DNA of 56,157 nt from Amanita rubescens. Lineage: Eukaryota; Basidiomycota; Agaricomycetes; Agaricales; Amanitaceae. Made by a program: the position numbers and the translations under genes. Under the pieces are notes generated by a model. The model did not search any database and was not told the DNA's origin. It was given only the letters and a program-made list of their open reading frames with translations. The DNA is taken from NCBI GenBank assembly GCA_015039365.1, contig WION01000339.1, forward strand, positions 1 to 56,157, written 5' to 3'. This document shows, one piece after another, positions 44,260 through 55,507 of the stretch (the first letter of the stretch is position 1; the number at the start of each line of letters is the position of its first letter).

Positions 44260-46430
44260 GACTGATCACTTCCTGACAAATGGCTACGATGGTGCGTACC
44301 TCTACACAATGGGTTGGTTTTCCTGACGTCAGATGACAAGTAGTATGATGAGTAAGTGGGATATTTTGCAATCACTGGGCCAGTGGAAATTTGCTTTCAA
44401 TAGTCCGTCAGGAGAAAAGGTATTCGGGCAATATAAGCCTACGTATGTTCATGATTTTGCTTACTTTCCATATAGCTCGGTCTACTTAATGCGATCCAAG
44501 TGTATAATTTCGATTGCTGGCCTTCAGAAGAATCACGTAATTTCACAGAGTATCGAAAGCCTAGTGTCTTATCCGTTTGCGCTGTATGTTACGGATGAAT
44601 TTGGTAGGCGCACCTCCATAATCATTTGCGAGGCGACCTACTCATTGGCGCTCGGTGCGTGCCTTGGAAGCTTGTGAATTTGTTAATATTGAACATGCGA
44701 CTCATATGAAGCTTTTTAATTGGATTTGGACTAACTTTTACTGCCAGGGGGGCACCTCTCCTAGTCACGGAGCTTGCATACCCAAGTCAACGTGCCCAGT
44801 TGACGTCAATGTACAACCCGCTGACTTGTGTTCTGATTATGTATTACGCACAGGTATCCAGGAAGCATTATGTACGGTTTTTTCGCCCTCGTCATCTAAT
44901 TGACCAATTGAGCTCTTGCATTGACGGCAAGGGCTACTGCGTAAAAACTTCGGTAACTTTTGGGACTTTCAATATCCGCAGCAGCTTGGCTTGGGGAATC
45001 CTTTCAGCGTTGCAAGCTCTGCGATCCGTCCCACAAGTTCTGCTCATTTGATTCGTACCGGAATCGCCTCGATGGCAGGTTAATAAGGAAAAGCAAGCTT
45101 TTTCCCATCTCCAATACATGAATCAGTTTGAACAGCCTGTTTCGGGGAGGCTCAAACATTTATAGCATTGTGGCTTAAACCTTGCGCCAAACAGGATCCA
45201 TTGGTTTCGAAGGGATTAAAGCCGCCCTTGCAAAGGACCGGGGAATCCTTGACTAGTCGAGTTTGTTCACATCGCGAGGCAATCGCATAAGAACGAGAAT
45301 CATCCTCGCGCTTGCCATTTTCTCATCCCAATGGTCTGGGAACGATCTAGTATATGATTTACCGCCCGTTGTTTACTCTTCCCTGTTCACTGAAGCGCAA
45401 TCACCGTCAGGTCGTACCGTGTGTTGCGCTCAACACCAGCTTAGTAAGGACAACCCTCTAACTAACTTAGACAACGGCAAAGTCCTGAACCTTATTGGAG
45501 GTATGTCTATATCAGTATTCGGAAACTTGTTCTAGGCTCATCGGTACCATAACGAGCACGAGCGCTCGTCTATTAATCGTGCGTACCTCAATTAGCGACA
45601 GTTTTTAGAATTATCTGATCAAGAACAGAACGGGTTCTTGAACTTTATCGTCGCTATCGTTGCCGCTTTGCTGTGCGATCGTATTGGGAGATGCCCATTA
45701 TTCTTGGCGTCGACTATCGGTTGTGTCTTAGAAATTCACAAGTTGACCTTCTAAACAATGTGCTGGGCATGGCTATCTTCTGGATCATTCAAACGGTTTA
45801 TCTCTCGCTTCACAAATACCTGGAACAGGCCAGCCATTATTTAGACATGAGTGATTGTGTTATTTAACTCCCACAGCTGTTGACATTCGCCAGTCCTTGC
45901 ATTTAATCCGTTAATTGTATCGTGAGTGTTTTGTCGTTTTACCGCCTGCTGACAATGGTTCATATATATAGTTACACCAGTGAAATCCTCCCGTTCACCC
46001 TGCGTGCGAAGGGTCCATGATTTCTGATTTTACAGTATCGTGGTCTTTAATATTTAATCAGCACCTGCAAAGTTAGCAAGATATGTGAATCTGATTGATT
46101 TGGATAGATGCATGTAACAAAGAAGACTATTTCTTTGGAATAGCTCGACGCTATCGTCATCAATAATAGCTTTTCATGGCTCTTGTACGTATTTTGACTT
46201 ACGTTTCAAGCTATATTCTCATTTTTCTTCCTCGTGGAGACGAGAAATGTGAGTCATTCACCTTGACAACGTTACGGTCCATCCGAAATTCAACTTTTGT
46301 CTAGCGTACCTTGGAGGGGACTTCGGCGTAAGTTTTCGCATAGGCATGAGTACTCGAAAACCTTGCTAACAGCCCCGATAGACTCTTTGATAGAGACAGT
46401 AGTCCGGCCAGTACTTAGTATGCACTCAAA
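44260..46430 (+). pseudogene. MFS sugar transporter (hexose/lactose permease type) pseudogene
   Basis: Order and motifs of a fungal sugar-porter permease can be followed: LTNGYD (44260-44291), SMMSKWDILQSLGQWKFAF, DEFGRRTS (loop 2/3 signature), GGAPLLVTELAYPSQRAQL (about 44750-44810), TFGTFNIRSSLAWGILSALQALRSVPQV (44955-45045), FVPESPRW (sugar-porter PESPR motif), SGNRIR-like GNRIRTRIILALAIFSSQWSGN (45272-45345), FIVAIVAALLCDRIGRCPLFL (about 45640-45705), YTSEILPFTLRAKG (about 45974-46015) and RTLEGTSA (46310). An in-frame TGA at 45049-45051 replaces the Trp expected before FVPESPRW, and at least several frame changes and stops break the rest. The promoter-like TATATAAG upstream suggests that it was once a normal gene. 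Substrate cannot be inferred. Confidence 0.8.
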
Positions 46431-46819
46431 GGTCAAGGAGCGGATGTGAATGGGATGAGCCCGAAATCAAGATCCCTGATTGCACCGCTTTCTTACCGTT
46501 ATCGATAGTCTTTGAAATTTAAGATGACCACGTCACACTGGCCCGATTGCTCAACTTACTGCTGATATGATCCGAAACGCTTTCTCGTCATTTCGGAAGG
46601 CGACGGTCACCCATGGCTTTCAATAGCAAAGTTGCAAGGAAAGCCGTATCCATCATGCCAGACTCAGAACGTTGAATTGTTAGTTACGTCACATCCTCTA
46701 ACTATACTGGGACCTGAGCACGCTGGTCGCCATATAATTCTCCCAGCACCTACTTCTCGCCGACTGCGACCGCCGACCGTGACGTCGGCGACTCTAAACT
46801 GCTTGTTCACATTCTCGCC
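46431..46819. other. Intergenic spacer
   Basis: About 390 bp between the transporter relic and the CxCN-LWSAC gene, presumed promoter of the latter (TATAAT-like sequence near 46735). Nothing else is seen. Confidence 0.35.
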
Positions 46820-48698
46820 ATGAAACCGCGTCGAAAAACCTTGATACTATTCGCGACCCTGGGGTCCATGATGCAGAATCTTATGGTTAGCGGTGCAAGT
46901 GTGGTTAGCCCCAGATTTTTTTTTTAAATCCACTCGTCATACTGATCGTGTCCCACCCTAGAACGGACCTGGACCCCGTCTATCTGTGGTCAGCCTTATT
47001 GCTTATCACTATACCGACTTTCAGGTTGACAAGTATATCCATTTGCAGCTTTACGATCGTCACGGTCAGTCTCCATGCACGCTAGAAGAGCGGGTGAAGA
47101 GCGACTGCCCTCCTCAGTCCGACGTCTCCGAGTCGGGTCAGGATGTAGGAAATTGTACATGGTGAGTACATCCGGTGGACGTTGGTCCTTCCTTGCGTTG
47201 AATTATCTCGAAGCAATGTTGTTTTCTTCAATTTATGGAGTGCCTGCTTGATGTCCAACGGGAGTAGTGTGTTGCCTACGTTCGATCAGTGGATCCAAAG
47301 CTGCAGTACTACCTCCCAGGACGTAAACAACCCTCCTTTTCCAGATATCGACATCAGGAATCTTCCACCATGGGCAAATATGGCCAAGCCGAATCCTACC
47401 AACACCACGTTTGATGTTGGCACCGCTATCATGAGTAATTCATTCCCATGCTGTTACGGACTACTGTTGAATCCCGTTGCTAGTCGCACTGGTTTCCGAG
47501 GGAAGGCCGTGGACGACAGTACAGATAATCACACCCTTCCTGTCCGCTGTTGCAACAGTCGCCATTCTAGGTTGTTGGTATCTGTATCAACGCCACACCC
47601 GGCAAAATGACTTCGGGGGAAGGCCACCGCTTTTTAGGCGAGCCCACAAAGTCAAGGAAACGCGCCGCGGTGAAGCGTGGACCATCGATCTCTCCGAGAA
47701 TCTGGACGATGCCCGTGCGGGAAAAAAATCTACTCAGTCGTATAATCTGTCAGAATCTACTCTGGCTGGCACTGGACATCGTCGTGACCCAAGTGCCTGG
47801 AAAAACGAGTTACCCCAAATTTTGAGCTTTGGCAGACCTGCTGTCGTCCGAAACGTGACGCCGGGAAAGGGTTGGCGGATTTCCAGTTTGGACGACGCTA
47901 TTGAATCCCCTGATTTCTTGGCACTAAGCCCGCAGCCAGTCGTGCATGCGCCTAACCTCGAAATTGAGGGTGAAGATGCGGAATTGGATGGTGCGAGAGC
48001 CGAGGTGGCGATTGATGATGATCAAGAAACGGACCATCTCATCTCTCCCTCAGAGCGCAGTGGAAACACGGTTTTCCTGATATCGCGTCGCCCAGGAGAG
48101 GACTTCACCATTGAGTCAAGTCCCACCGCCTCTAGACTTGGTCAAACGTCACCTCCAATAGCTCCGCGAGGTACACCAGGCTCCAGCGAACGGTCTCCCA
48201 TTGATCCATCTCAAGGACGTTCAGAAATCGTTCTATCACTTCCATTTCAATCCCCCAGTCGCTCAGCAAATGAGGCATCGAATGGCTCGTCTATCCCAAA
48301 GCCATTTTCGTTCTTTCCTAAATTTAAAATCTCTAAGCCAAGTGAAGTTTCTCGAAATCACTCTGATGAGGCAAATATACCACCACCACGCACGGTAAGC
48401 ATCTTTTCTTTTCTTTTCTTTTTGTGAAGCTGCTTTTCTTACGGTCCCGTCATAGATCACTCTGAGCCCTCCACCTTTCCAGGTTCCTGACCTGCTTCCT
48501 TTAGCCCTTATCCCTTCCCTTAACAGTCGGTCTGCCAGACTGGGGCACGAAGAAATCCTACCTTATCCTTCATTTCATCGTCATCAACGAACATCATCTT
48601 CTCAACTTTTCCGAGAAGACGGGAGCTCTCTGACCAATGGCCAGCCACCGTTATCAAGAGCATCGCCCCATCACCGAACGGCCTCGCATGATGTCTGA
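46820..48698 (+). CDS. Single-pass membrane protein of the mushroom CxCN-LWSAC family
   Basis: Uncharacterised secretory-pathway protein typical of Agaricomycetes. ATG 46820 (MKPRRKTLILFATLGSMMQ) gives a basic then hydrophobic leader. The extracellular part has a Cys-rich core: an intron joins NCTC to NVVFFNLWSACL, producing the family hallmark CxCNxxxxxLWSAC (about 47150-47260), then WIQSCST and FPDIDIRNLPPWANM. The transmembrane helix is VQIITPFLSAVATVAILGCWYLY (about 47520-47585), followed by a long Ser/Pro-rich cytosolic tail of about 350 residues with acidic patches (EIEGEDAELDGARAEVAIDD). An intron at about 48395 (GTAAGC) to 48455 joins the last exon (ITLSPPPFQVPDLLPL), which ends at TGA 48698. 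The topology is receptor-like but no kinase or known ligand domain is present; sensing is only a guess. Confidence 0.75.
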
Positions 48699-49471
48699 GG
48701 AACCGGTTTGTCAGCGTTACATCCTGGGCACATCTCATTCGCCTTCACAATCCAGACCTCCTTCCACATGACTGTTATCGGACAATCTATCCATCGGGAT
48801 CTTTGGGGACGATTTTACGCTATTGTATGACTAGACGTTTATCATATTTACGCTGACTGCCAAGGGACAGTTGTGTTTCACTACTTACTGTTCCAGCTGT
48901 ATACTTAATCTGCATACCCTCGGACACTTTAACTTCAAAAAAGGACCCTTTTGAAAACCTGGGAACATCCCAGCATGTATATTTCCTGCTTAATTAACAA
49001 TTCTGCTAAACTGTACACAAATGTTTATAAAGCAACTTGTAGTCACCGTTACACACATGCTTATGTGTCATTATGCATGTGATCGACAAAAGTCTATGTT
49101 CGCATCATAGCTTTCCTAAGAGTCTATTTGCATGATTGTGCAATTGCGAATTACATTCCAACAATCGCCTTCTGCAACTGCCATAAAGATTATGCGCGTC
49201 ATATATCGTTTCATTTTTTGAGCATAAATGGCAAGGCTCCAATAGGAAAAACGTGTCTATGCGACCATTGCAACATTATAGTAGCCAGTTGCTGTCTAAT
49301 TATAGCAGTGTAACTATAGATTTGGTATAATCGTTCGATATGGTGAATTTATGCATTAAGAGTGTCCGAAGTCGTACGAAAAAAAGAAAACTAAAGATCG
49401 TTCGAATAACTGTACCATTAGATGCACTTATTAGCCGTGAAGGTCCATGTAGAAAGGATCGTGATCATCTA
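48699..49471. other. AT-rich convergent intergenic region
   Basis: About 770 bp between the LWSAC gene and the first FAD oxidase. It is visibly richer in A and T than the genes, with no supported gene or RNA. Confidence 0.45.
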
Positions 49472-51351
49472 TTATGAACCAATGCTTTGAGGGAAAGCGA
49501 AAACATTGTTGGGATCATATTCTTGTTTAATTGATACCAGACGTTGGTAATTAGATCCGAAGTAAAGGGTTTGCCCTATAAATATGTTAGCAACTGATGC
49601 TAGACACAGCCGTCATTCACATACAATTCGTAAGTTGATCGTCAGCGTAATTTGGGTATGCACTATAAAAGTACCATTTAGCGGCGGGTCTAGGAATGTC
49701 ACGGGAATCACATACCCGATATCCCAACCGGCTGGGCTGTTGTCTGTGAGGCTTGCAACCATATCTGTAACAGATATATCAGCGCATTACTTGCAAATAG
49801 TTAGTATGCCTTACTGTCCAAGAATGTGAATCCGTCGCTAGGGAACGGTGGGGAACCAGACGATGCGTAGAATTGTATTGTCCACAACGAATTGCGGTGT
49901 CCAAACGATGTTGCAGTTGCACCTACGGCATTAACAGCAGAATTTGTTCCTCCGTAGAAGTCCATTTCGACAAACCAGCTCTTTTGGGATAATGAGGCAA
50001 GCTTGGATGAAGATGGAAGGCGAAACTTACAACATCAGTTTGAGATCCTTCGTTAGCCATATAGTTCATAAAGGCTAAGAGCGCTGCATTGGAAATTGGA
50101 GATGCCGCGGGGGTCATTAGTGACTTGGCATAGAATGTATCTCTGCCGTCGGGTGAGGAGGTGCTGAGGGACCCTCCACCAAGAAAAGAGACGCTATTGA
50201 TATACGTTCCAGGCACGAGAGTTGTGCTATCTGGCTGTCCAACCTGGTTAAAGAAAGGTGCGATGACAGAGCTTAAGTTTTGCTCGGGGCCATACCAACC
50301 ACCTGTAAGGCCAAAGTTAAGCTCGCCGGCCGCGTTGCCCCTCCCGATTACGAATTCTGCGCCAAATTGACTAGGGATGTTTGACGTAGCAAATTCCTGG
50401 AAGGCAGAAACGGCATTTGCCGCTTGGGTAGGATTCATGTTCCAACCATATTCGAAGACAGTCGCTGAAGCCGGTGCCGGGAAGGTCTGGTACGTTATTG
50501 CCGTGGTGATTCCAAACGATGGGCCAGCACCTCTCATGGCCTAATAAACCACAATATGAGATAAAGCGTTCAACCAGCGGCATCTTACATACCCAGAACA
50601 AATCATCGTTGCCTGAAACCGTGGTAACCGTGCCATTCGCCAATACAACCTCCAAGGACTGGATCGGATCGAGGTTAAGTCCCCACATACGAGACGTGAA
50701 ACCCCAACCACCAAAAGCTAGGTCAACGAATAAGAAGGAATTATCTTCTCAAATCAAAGCGGGCATACATGAATGTCCTCCGATGCCAACGTATGGGCAT
50801 GTGCCATGCGGTAGCGCGCGTCCAGCATTGTTTAGGGCCGTTGCAATATCACCAAGCCGATTCCCCGTCTGAACGGTTGCGAGGCCAGAGGTAGACACAG
50901 TAATTTGCGTTAGATGCGAAAGGTCCACTACCACGGCACCATTCTTCCCGCCGAGTCCATTAGCAATATAACTATGCTGCGAAGAAGAGTTACTCTGAAC
51001 GTTCGGCGAGTATATCATCATAAACGTACCCCTCCGCTGCGGGCAATCACATTATAACCAAACGCGGCTCCGACTTGAACTACTTGTGCCACCTGATTTG
51101 AGCTGTTGGGATATGTCACCACAGCGGGGTTAATGGTGTATCTTTCATTGTCTTCAAAAATCGGATATCAGCTTCTGCACCATACCTGTAAAAAATTCCT
51201 TACATGCCGCAGAATCTCCTGCATAAGCTGCGTTGTCGGGAAAGACAACCTGGACGCCTGTCGCGGTCAAATTCCCAACAAAATCAGCTGCGGACGCGTA
51301 GCATAAGCCAGCGGTGGCTATCAACACCAGAAAAGAGCTGTGACCCCTCAT
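49472..51351 (-). CDS. Secreted FAD-linked oxidase, berberine-bridge/glucooligosaccharide-oxidase type (copy 1)
   Basis: ATG 51351 starts a signal peptide (MRGHSSFLVLIATAGLCYA, likely cleavage before ADFVGNL). The FAD-binding domain has VIARSGG|HSYIANGLGG, with the covalent-flavin His as the first codon after an intron, and HGTCPYVGIGGHS, whose Cys can give the second flavin bond, as in glucooligosaccharide oxidase (AA7). Then AFGGWGFTSRMWGLNLDPIQSLEVVLANG, RGAGPSFGITTAI, a substrate domain (TGGWYGPEQNLSS; TFYAKSLMTP) and the BBE C-terminus NWFVEMDFYGGTNSAVN, LYFGSNYQRL, YDPNNVFAFPQSIGS ending at TAA 49472. About eight introns in frame. Likely oxidises secreted sugars or related alcohols and releases H2O2. 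TATA box at 51414-51421. Tandem paralogue at 52638-54530. Confidence 0.92.
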
Positions 51352-52637
51352 TTGACGTTGAGGAAGAGGAAGAGGGTGCTTTGATAGGAAGCATCTGAAT
51401 CATGGAGAAGAAATTTATATATCAATCACGGCCTATCCCTTGCTGTGCCGCTAAACCGAATGAGTAAAAGACCATGGGGGCCGACGGTATGAAACTCCGG
51501 GAGAGGGCGACTAGTTGCCGAGAAATTTCGCCTGCGTAATGAGAGCTGTGATGAAATTGGCGAATGCTATGCGCCGAGTAACATCGTTGAATAATGGAAC
51601 GGGCAACAATGCCCTTGGCGGCAGAGTAAGAAGTTACTGCCTTCGATATGCAGAAAAAGTTACATAGATGTTTGATTTCTCCGAACAGTCAGTAAGATGC
51701 ATAAGGCTGCGCAATATATAACGCCCACTTACTACTTGTGCAGCCAGTTGTTTCAACGGGAGCTGCAGGACCCCATGTTTATCATGGTGGGTTTCGCGGC
51801 TATGAGTGCTACTAGTAGTGATCAGCTGCATTAAATGCACTGCAATTCGCGAGAATTCGCGCTACCTGCGAGTCCAACTCATCTTCCCTTCTGAGTTCTC
51901 CCTTGACCTGAAACAACCAAGATCGACATCAATGCGATGCCGTTCCGTAATGCCGAGTATTCATCGGATCCGAATCACGTTCTATCATCTCAAGCGAAGA
52001 GTTTACTTACCGGTGCTCGTGCTTTCGGAATCATGCCCTACTAGTTGATCTGTTTCAGCTGTTCGCGGTATCGATTGCAGTAACTGGACGATTCAACGAG
52101 CGTCTTTGGCTTCGGCGCTGGAAATCATCCGATGTTAGGCTAAGAGAAGTATTTATAACCGACTCGGACGCGCTGACGACTTGTCGAAAGACCGACTCGG
52201 AACTGTATCGATATCAAAACGCCTTGTCCATTCTTTGTCTTCTTTCGTGTAAATTCTCCACAGGTTAGAAAGTTAGGAAGCATATGGTCAGCGGGAGTGC
52301 CATGCTAACATCGTCAAAGGGGCAATCTTCGACGACATAACCTTGAAGCTTGAAGCTTGGTATTTATAGTGCTTTGAACGGTAAATGGAGGTATACCACT
52401 ACTCGTATCTATTCTATCGGAGCTATTAAACACTAGAGTCCTGGTAGGGAGCGTATGGTACCAATCAGGTGATCTAGGCTTCCAAGTCCACTATATGCAA
52501 AAACTAAACTACTGGAATGACGATCGACCGATAGTTCAGATGATGAGTAAAAGGGTTCATTATGTTGCAAGTTCAACGGGAGTCCATGCAGGAAAACAAA
52601 AAAGAAACCAAAGTCTGTGTCCACAAGCTTGCTGTAA
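51352..52637. other. Spacer between tandem oxidase genes
   Basis: About 1.3 kb holding the copy-1 promoter and the copy-2 3' end. A TATA element for copy 1 (TATATAAA on the minus strand) is at 51414-51421, 63-70 bp before its ATG. Small repeats such as AATTCGCGAG-AATTCGCG (51843-51862) are present, but no gene is supported. Confidence 0.45.
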
Positions 52638-54530
52638 TTACGACCCAATGCTTTGAGGGAAGGAAAAGACATTGTGGGGATCATATTTTTTCTTGATGGA
52701 TTGCAATCGCGGATAATTGGCCCCATAGTAGAGATTTTGCCCTAGAAAGATGTCGGAAAAACAGGCGCTGGGCTACAAACTTAATACTCACAATTCGCCA
52801 GTCCTTTGTCTGGGTAATTCGGGTACGCACTGAAAGCAGATTAACAATGGCCTGCGAGAATTCCAGTTCCGTCACTTACCCGATATTCCAGTTGGTCGGG
52901 CTGTTACTCGTCAACGTGTTGACCATGTCTGATGAAAATAGCACATTAAAAATGTAGCCGATACAAAAGAAAGTGGAATTTACCGTTCAAGAACGTGAAT
53001 CCACTGCTAGGATATGGTGGGTTGTTGTTAGACGAGGATGCGTAAAACTGGATAGTCCACAACGCATTGCGCTTGCCAAAGGCCGTGGCACCCACAGGAA
53101 CGGAGTTTACAATAGAGTTTGTCCCGCCGTAGAGATCCATTTCGACAAACCAATTCTAAAGAGTCAGTAAGAAAGCTGGTTGGACAAGCTGAGGGAACAA
53201 TAATTTACTAGATTTGTTTGAGATCCTTGGTTGGCCAAGTAATTCGTAAACGCATTGAGTGCCTTGTCAGAGATTGAAGGGGTCATCAATGATTTCGCAT
53301 AGAATGTTTGTCTCGTATCAGGTGCAGAAGTACTGACAGAGCCCCCACCGAGATTCGCGACGCTGTCAATGTATGAACCAGGTGTGAATTTGGTGCTGTC
53401 AGGTTGCCGGACTTGACCAAGGAACGGAGCGACGACGGAGGCGAGACCTTGTTCTGGACCGTAATAACCGCCAGTCAGGCTGAAATATACGTGACCGGCG
53501 CTATTGCCTCGGCCAAGTACGAGTTCGGCACCGAATTCTTTTGGAATATTGGTCGTAGCGAATTGCTGGAAGGCTGAAATGGCCTTTGCGGCATCTGACG
53601 GGGTCATGGCCCAAACATACTGGAAAATGGTGACAGAGGGAGGCGCAGGGAAGGTCTTGACTGTGATCGAAGTAGTGATACCAAACGAAGGAGCAGCGCC
53701 TCTCATAGCCTGATAAACTCGTCAAGACCTACATATTCTCATTCGGTAATATTCCACACACCCAGAATAAATCACCATTCTTTTGGGCTGAGACAGTTGT
53801 TACGGTTCCATTCGCAAGCACAACCTCCAGGGACTGGATCGTGTCAAGTGTGAGTCCCCACATACGGGACGTGAATCCCCAGCCACCAAAAGCTGAGAAA
53901 CTAGTAAGGATGGATAAGAATGGTCGTCAAAAGCCTCCTTACCCGAATGACCTCCTACGCCGACGTAAGGGCAGGTACCATGAGGCAGCGCACGCCCATG
54001 GTTGTTGAGCCCAACAGCCACATTCCCGAGCCGGTTTCCAGTCTGGATAGTTGCAATGCCGGATGAAGACACGGTTATTTGCTTCAAATTTCGAAGGTCA
54101 ACAACCACAGCGCCGTTCTTCCCACCGAGGCCATTCGCGATGTAACTATGCTGCAGAACAAAATTAGCCTCAACACATTTATAGATTCAAAAGTGCGAAC
54201 ATACACCTCCGCTTCGAGCAACTACAGGGTATTTGTATGACAATCCGACCTTGACCACTTTTGCGACCTCCTGAGCACTGTTAGGGAATGCTATTGCAAC
54301 GGGCTGGAACGTAAATCTTTCATTATCTAGAAAAAGTGAAGCTTTATGTTATGCTATACTCTGTAAACGACATTTCACCTACATGCTTGACTGTATCCTG
54401 CGTAACTGGCATCCCCAGGGAAGACAGCTTTTACTCCGGTCGCCTTCAGATCCCCTGGAAAATTGGCAGCAGCAGCATAGCAATAACCAACGAAGGTCAG
54501 CGACACCAACAATGGCCCGCAAATCTTCAT
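52638..54530 (-). CDS. Secreted FAD-linked oxidase, berberine-bridge type (copy 2)
   Basis: Paralogue of the gene at 49472-51351 with the same exon plan. ATG 54530 starts a signal peptide (MKICGPLLVSLTFVGYCYAAA before NFPGDLKATG). VVARSGG|HSYIANGLGGKNG and HGTCPYVGVGGHS carry the predicted His and Cys flavin attachment residues; the intron again falls directly before the His codon. AFGGWGFTSRMWGLTLDTIQSLEVV, RGAAPSFGITTSI and TGGYYGPEQGLAS follow. The BBE end is NWFVEMDLYGGTNSIVN, LYYGANYPRLQSI, YDPHNVFSFPQSIGS at TAA 52638. A TATA box (54581-54586) lies about 51 bp upstream. Compared by eye, the central exon is roughly two-thirds identical to copy 1, with loop differences (LGQVRQPDSTKFTP against FNQVGQPDSTTLVP). 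Both look active. Confidence 0.92.
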
Positions 54531-54580
54531 TTTGCGTCGACCGGGGAGGGAGAGCTACGAAGAATGGGCAAAGGGGGCGA

Positions 54581-54586
54581 TTTATA
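54581..54586 (-). promoter_or_regulatory. TATA box of FAD oxidase copy 2
   Basis: TATAAA on the minus strand, about 51 bp upstream of the ATG at 54530. Copy 1 has an equivalent box at a similar distance. Confidence 0.55.
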
Positions 54587-55234
54587 GGGTCGCCATTGCT
54601 GTGGTACAGCATGCTCCGCGCCGTTACGTGCTATTCGGCTAACTGGATATAACGAGTTGTTAACGGAAGTGCGCCTAGGGAGTCCCGGTAAGCTAACTGC
54701 CAGCAAAAAGGGGGCCCGGATGACGAATTTCTCCGATGATGGCGAGCAAGTTCTGAGGTCATGCTTGTGGTGAGGGAATAGAGATCGAACCTCTTGCCCC
54801 TTACCCTCCGATTACGCAGTTTCAGGGAGTATAACTTCTCAAACACAAGCGTCTCAAACATCTCCAACGCACCATGCTTTATCCAGTGTCATTCTCTGCC
54901 AACTTTTTTTACAAATTATATGAATCCGCGTCCACTGGCGGGAAGTACTGTTTTACAAAAAATCCCTCACCGTAGGTGCGCTACGCCCCATGAGTACGGC
55001 AAATTCTGCTTAGTGACTGTCTTGCAAACAGCTAGCCCAACATAAGATGGCTACGGTGGCACAGAAGACGGGAAGACATTCAAATGCATTCTCAGGTCTA
55101 GAGGATGGTGATTACAGATCAGGATCGAACGCGTGACAAGCGGAACACTCGCCGTTGATGTGCGTGTGGACCCGCGCCAAGAAACCACAACCGATGAATG
55201 GACATAATGAGGCGCTATCGGATTTCAGCACCTA
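54587..55234. other. Intergenic, nothing recognised
   Basis: About 650 bp upstream of the oxidase copy 2; short frames only. Confidence 0.35.
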
Positions 55235-55507
55235 TCACGGCACTGTGTTAGGCCAGCCTTTGTCAGTGCAAGTAGCCTCTTCCACTTGAGGGATACACGG
55301 TATGAACATACTATCAACGAGCTTGACATCCTCGAAGGCATCACGGGCTTTACCTGTTTTTATCTCATACAAAGGCTCCACATGACCTCTCTGCAAGCTA
55401 TGATCCAGCCAGTCTCGAGGATACCCATCCTGTACCTCGGCTGAAAAATCAGTTGACGGCCATAAGATTAGGATCGCAAAGGGGATCCGCAAAATGTGCG
55501 AGGCCAT
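55235..55507 (-). CDS. Possible small secreted protein, unknown
   Basis: A 90-residue frame starting at ATG 55507 begins with a signal-peptide-like stretch (MASHILRIPFAILILWP) and continues with a soluble, acidic sequence containing two Cys (FIPCIPQ, EATCTDKGW). I do not recognise it. The sequence upstream on the same strand (to about 55800) has another open frame, so it may instead be the last exon of a larger gene. Low confidence that it is a gene. Confidence 0.25.
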   Translation of the reverse strand: MASHILRIPFAILILWPSTDFSAEVQDGYPRDWLDHSLQRGHVEPLYEIKTGKARDAFEDVKLVDSMFIPCIPQVEEATCTDKGWPNTVP

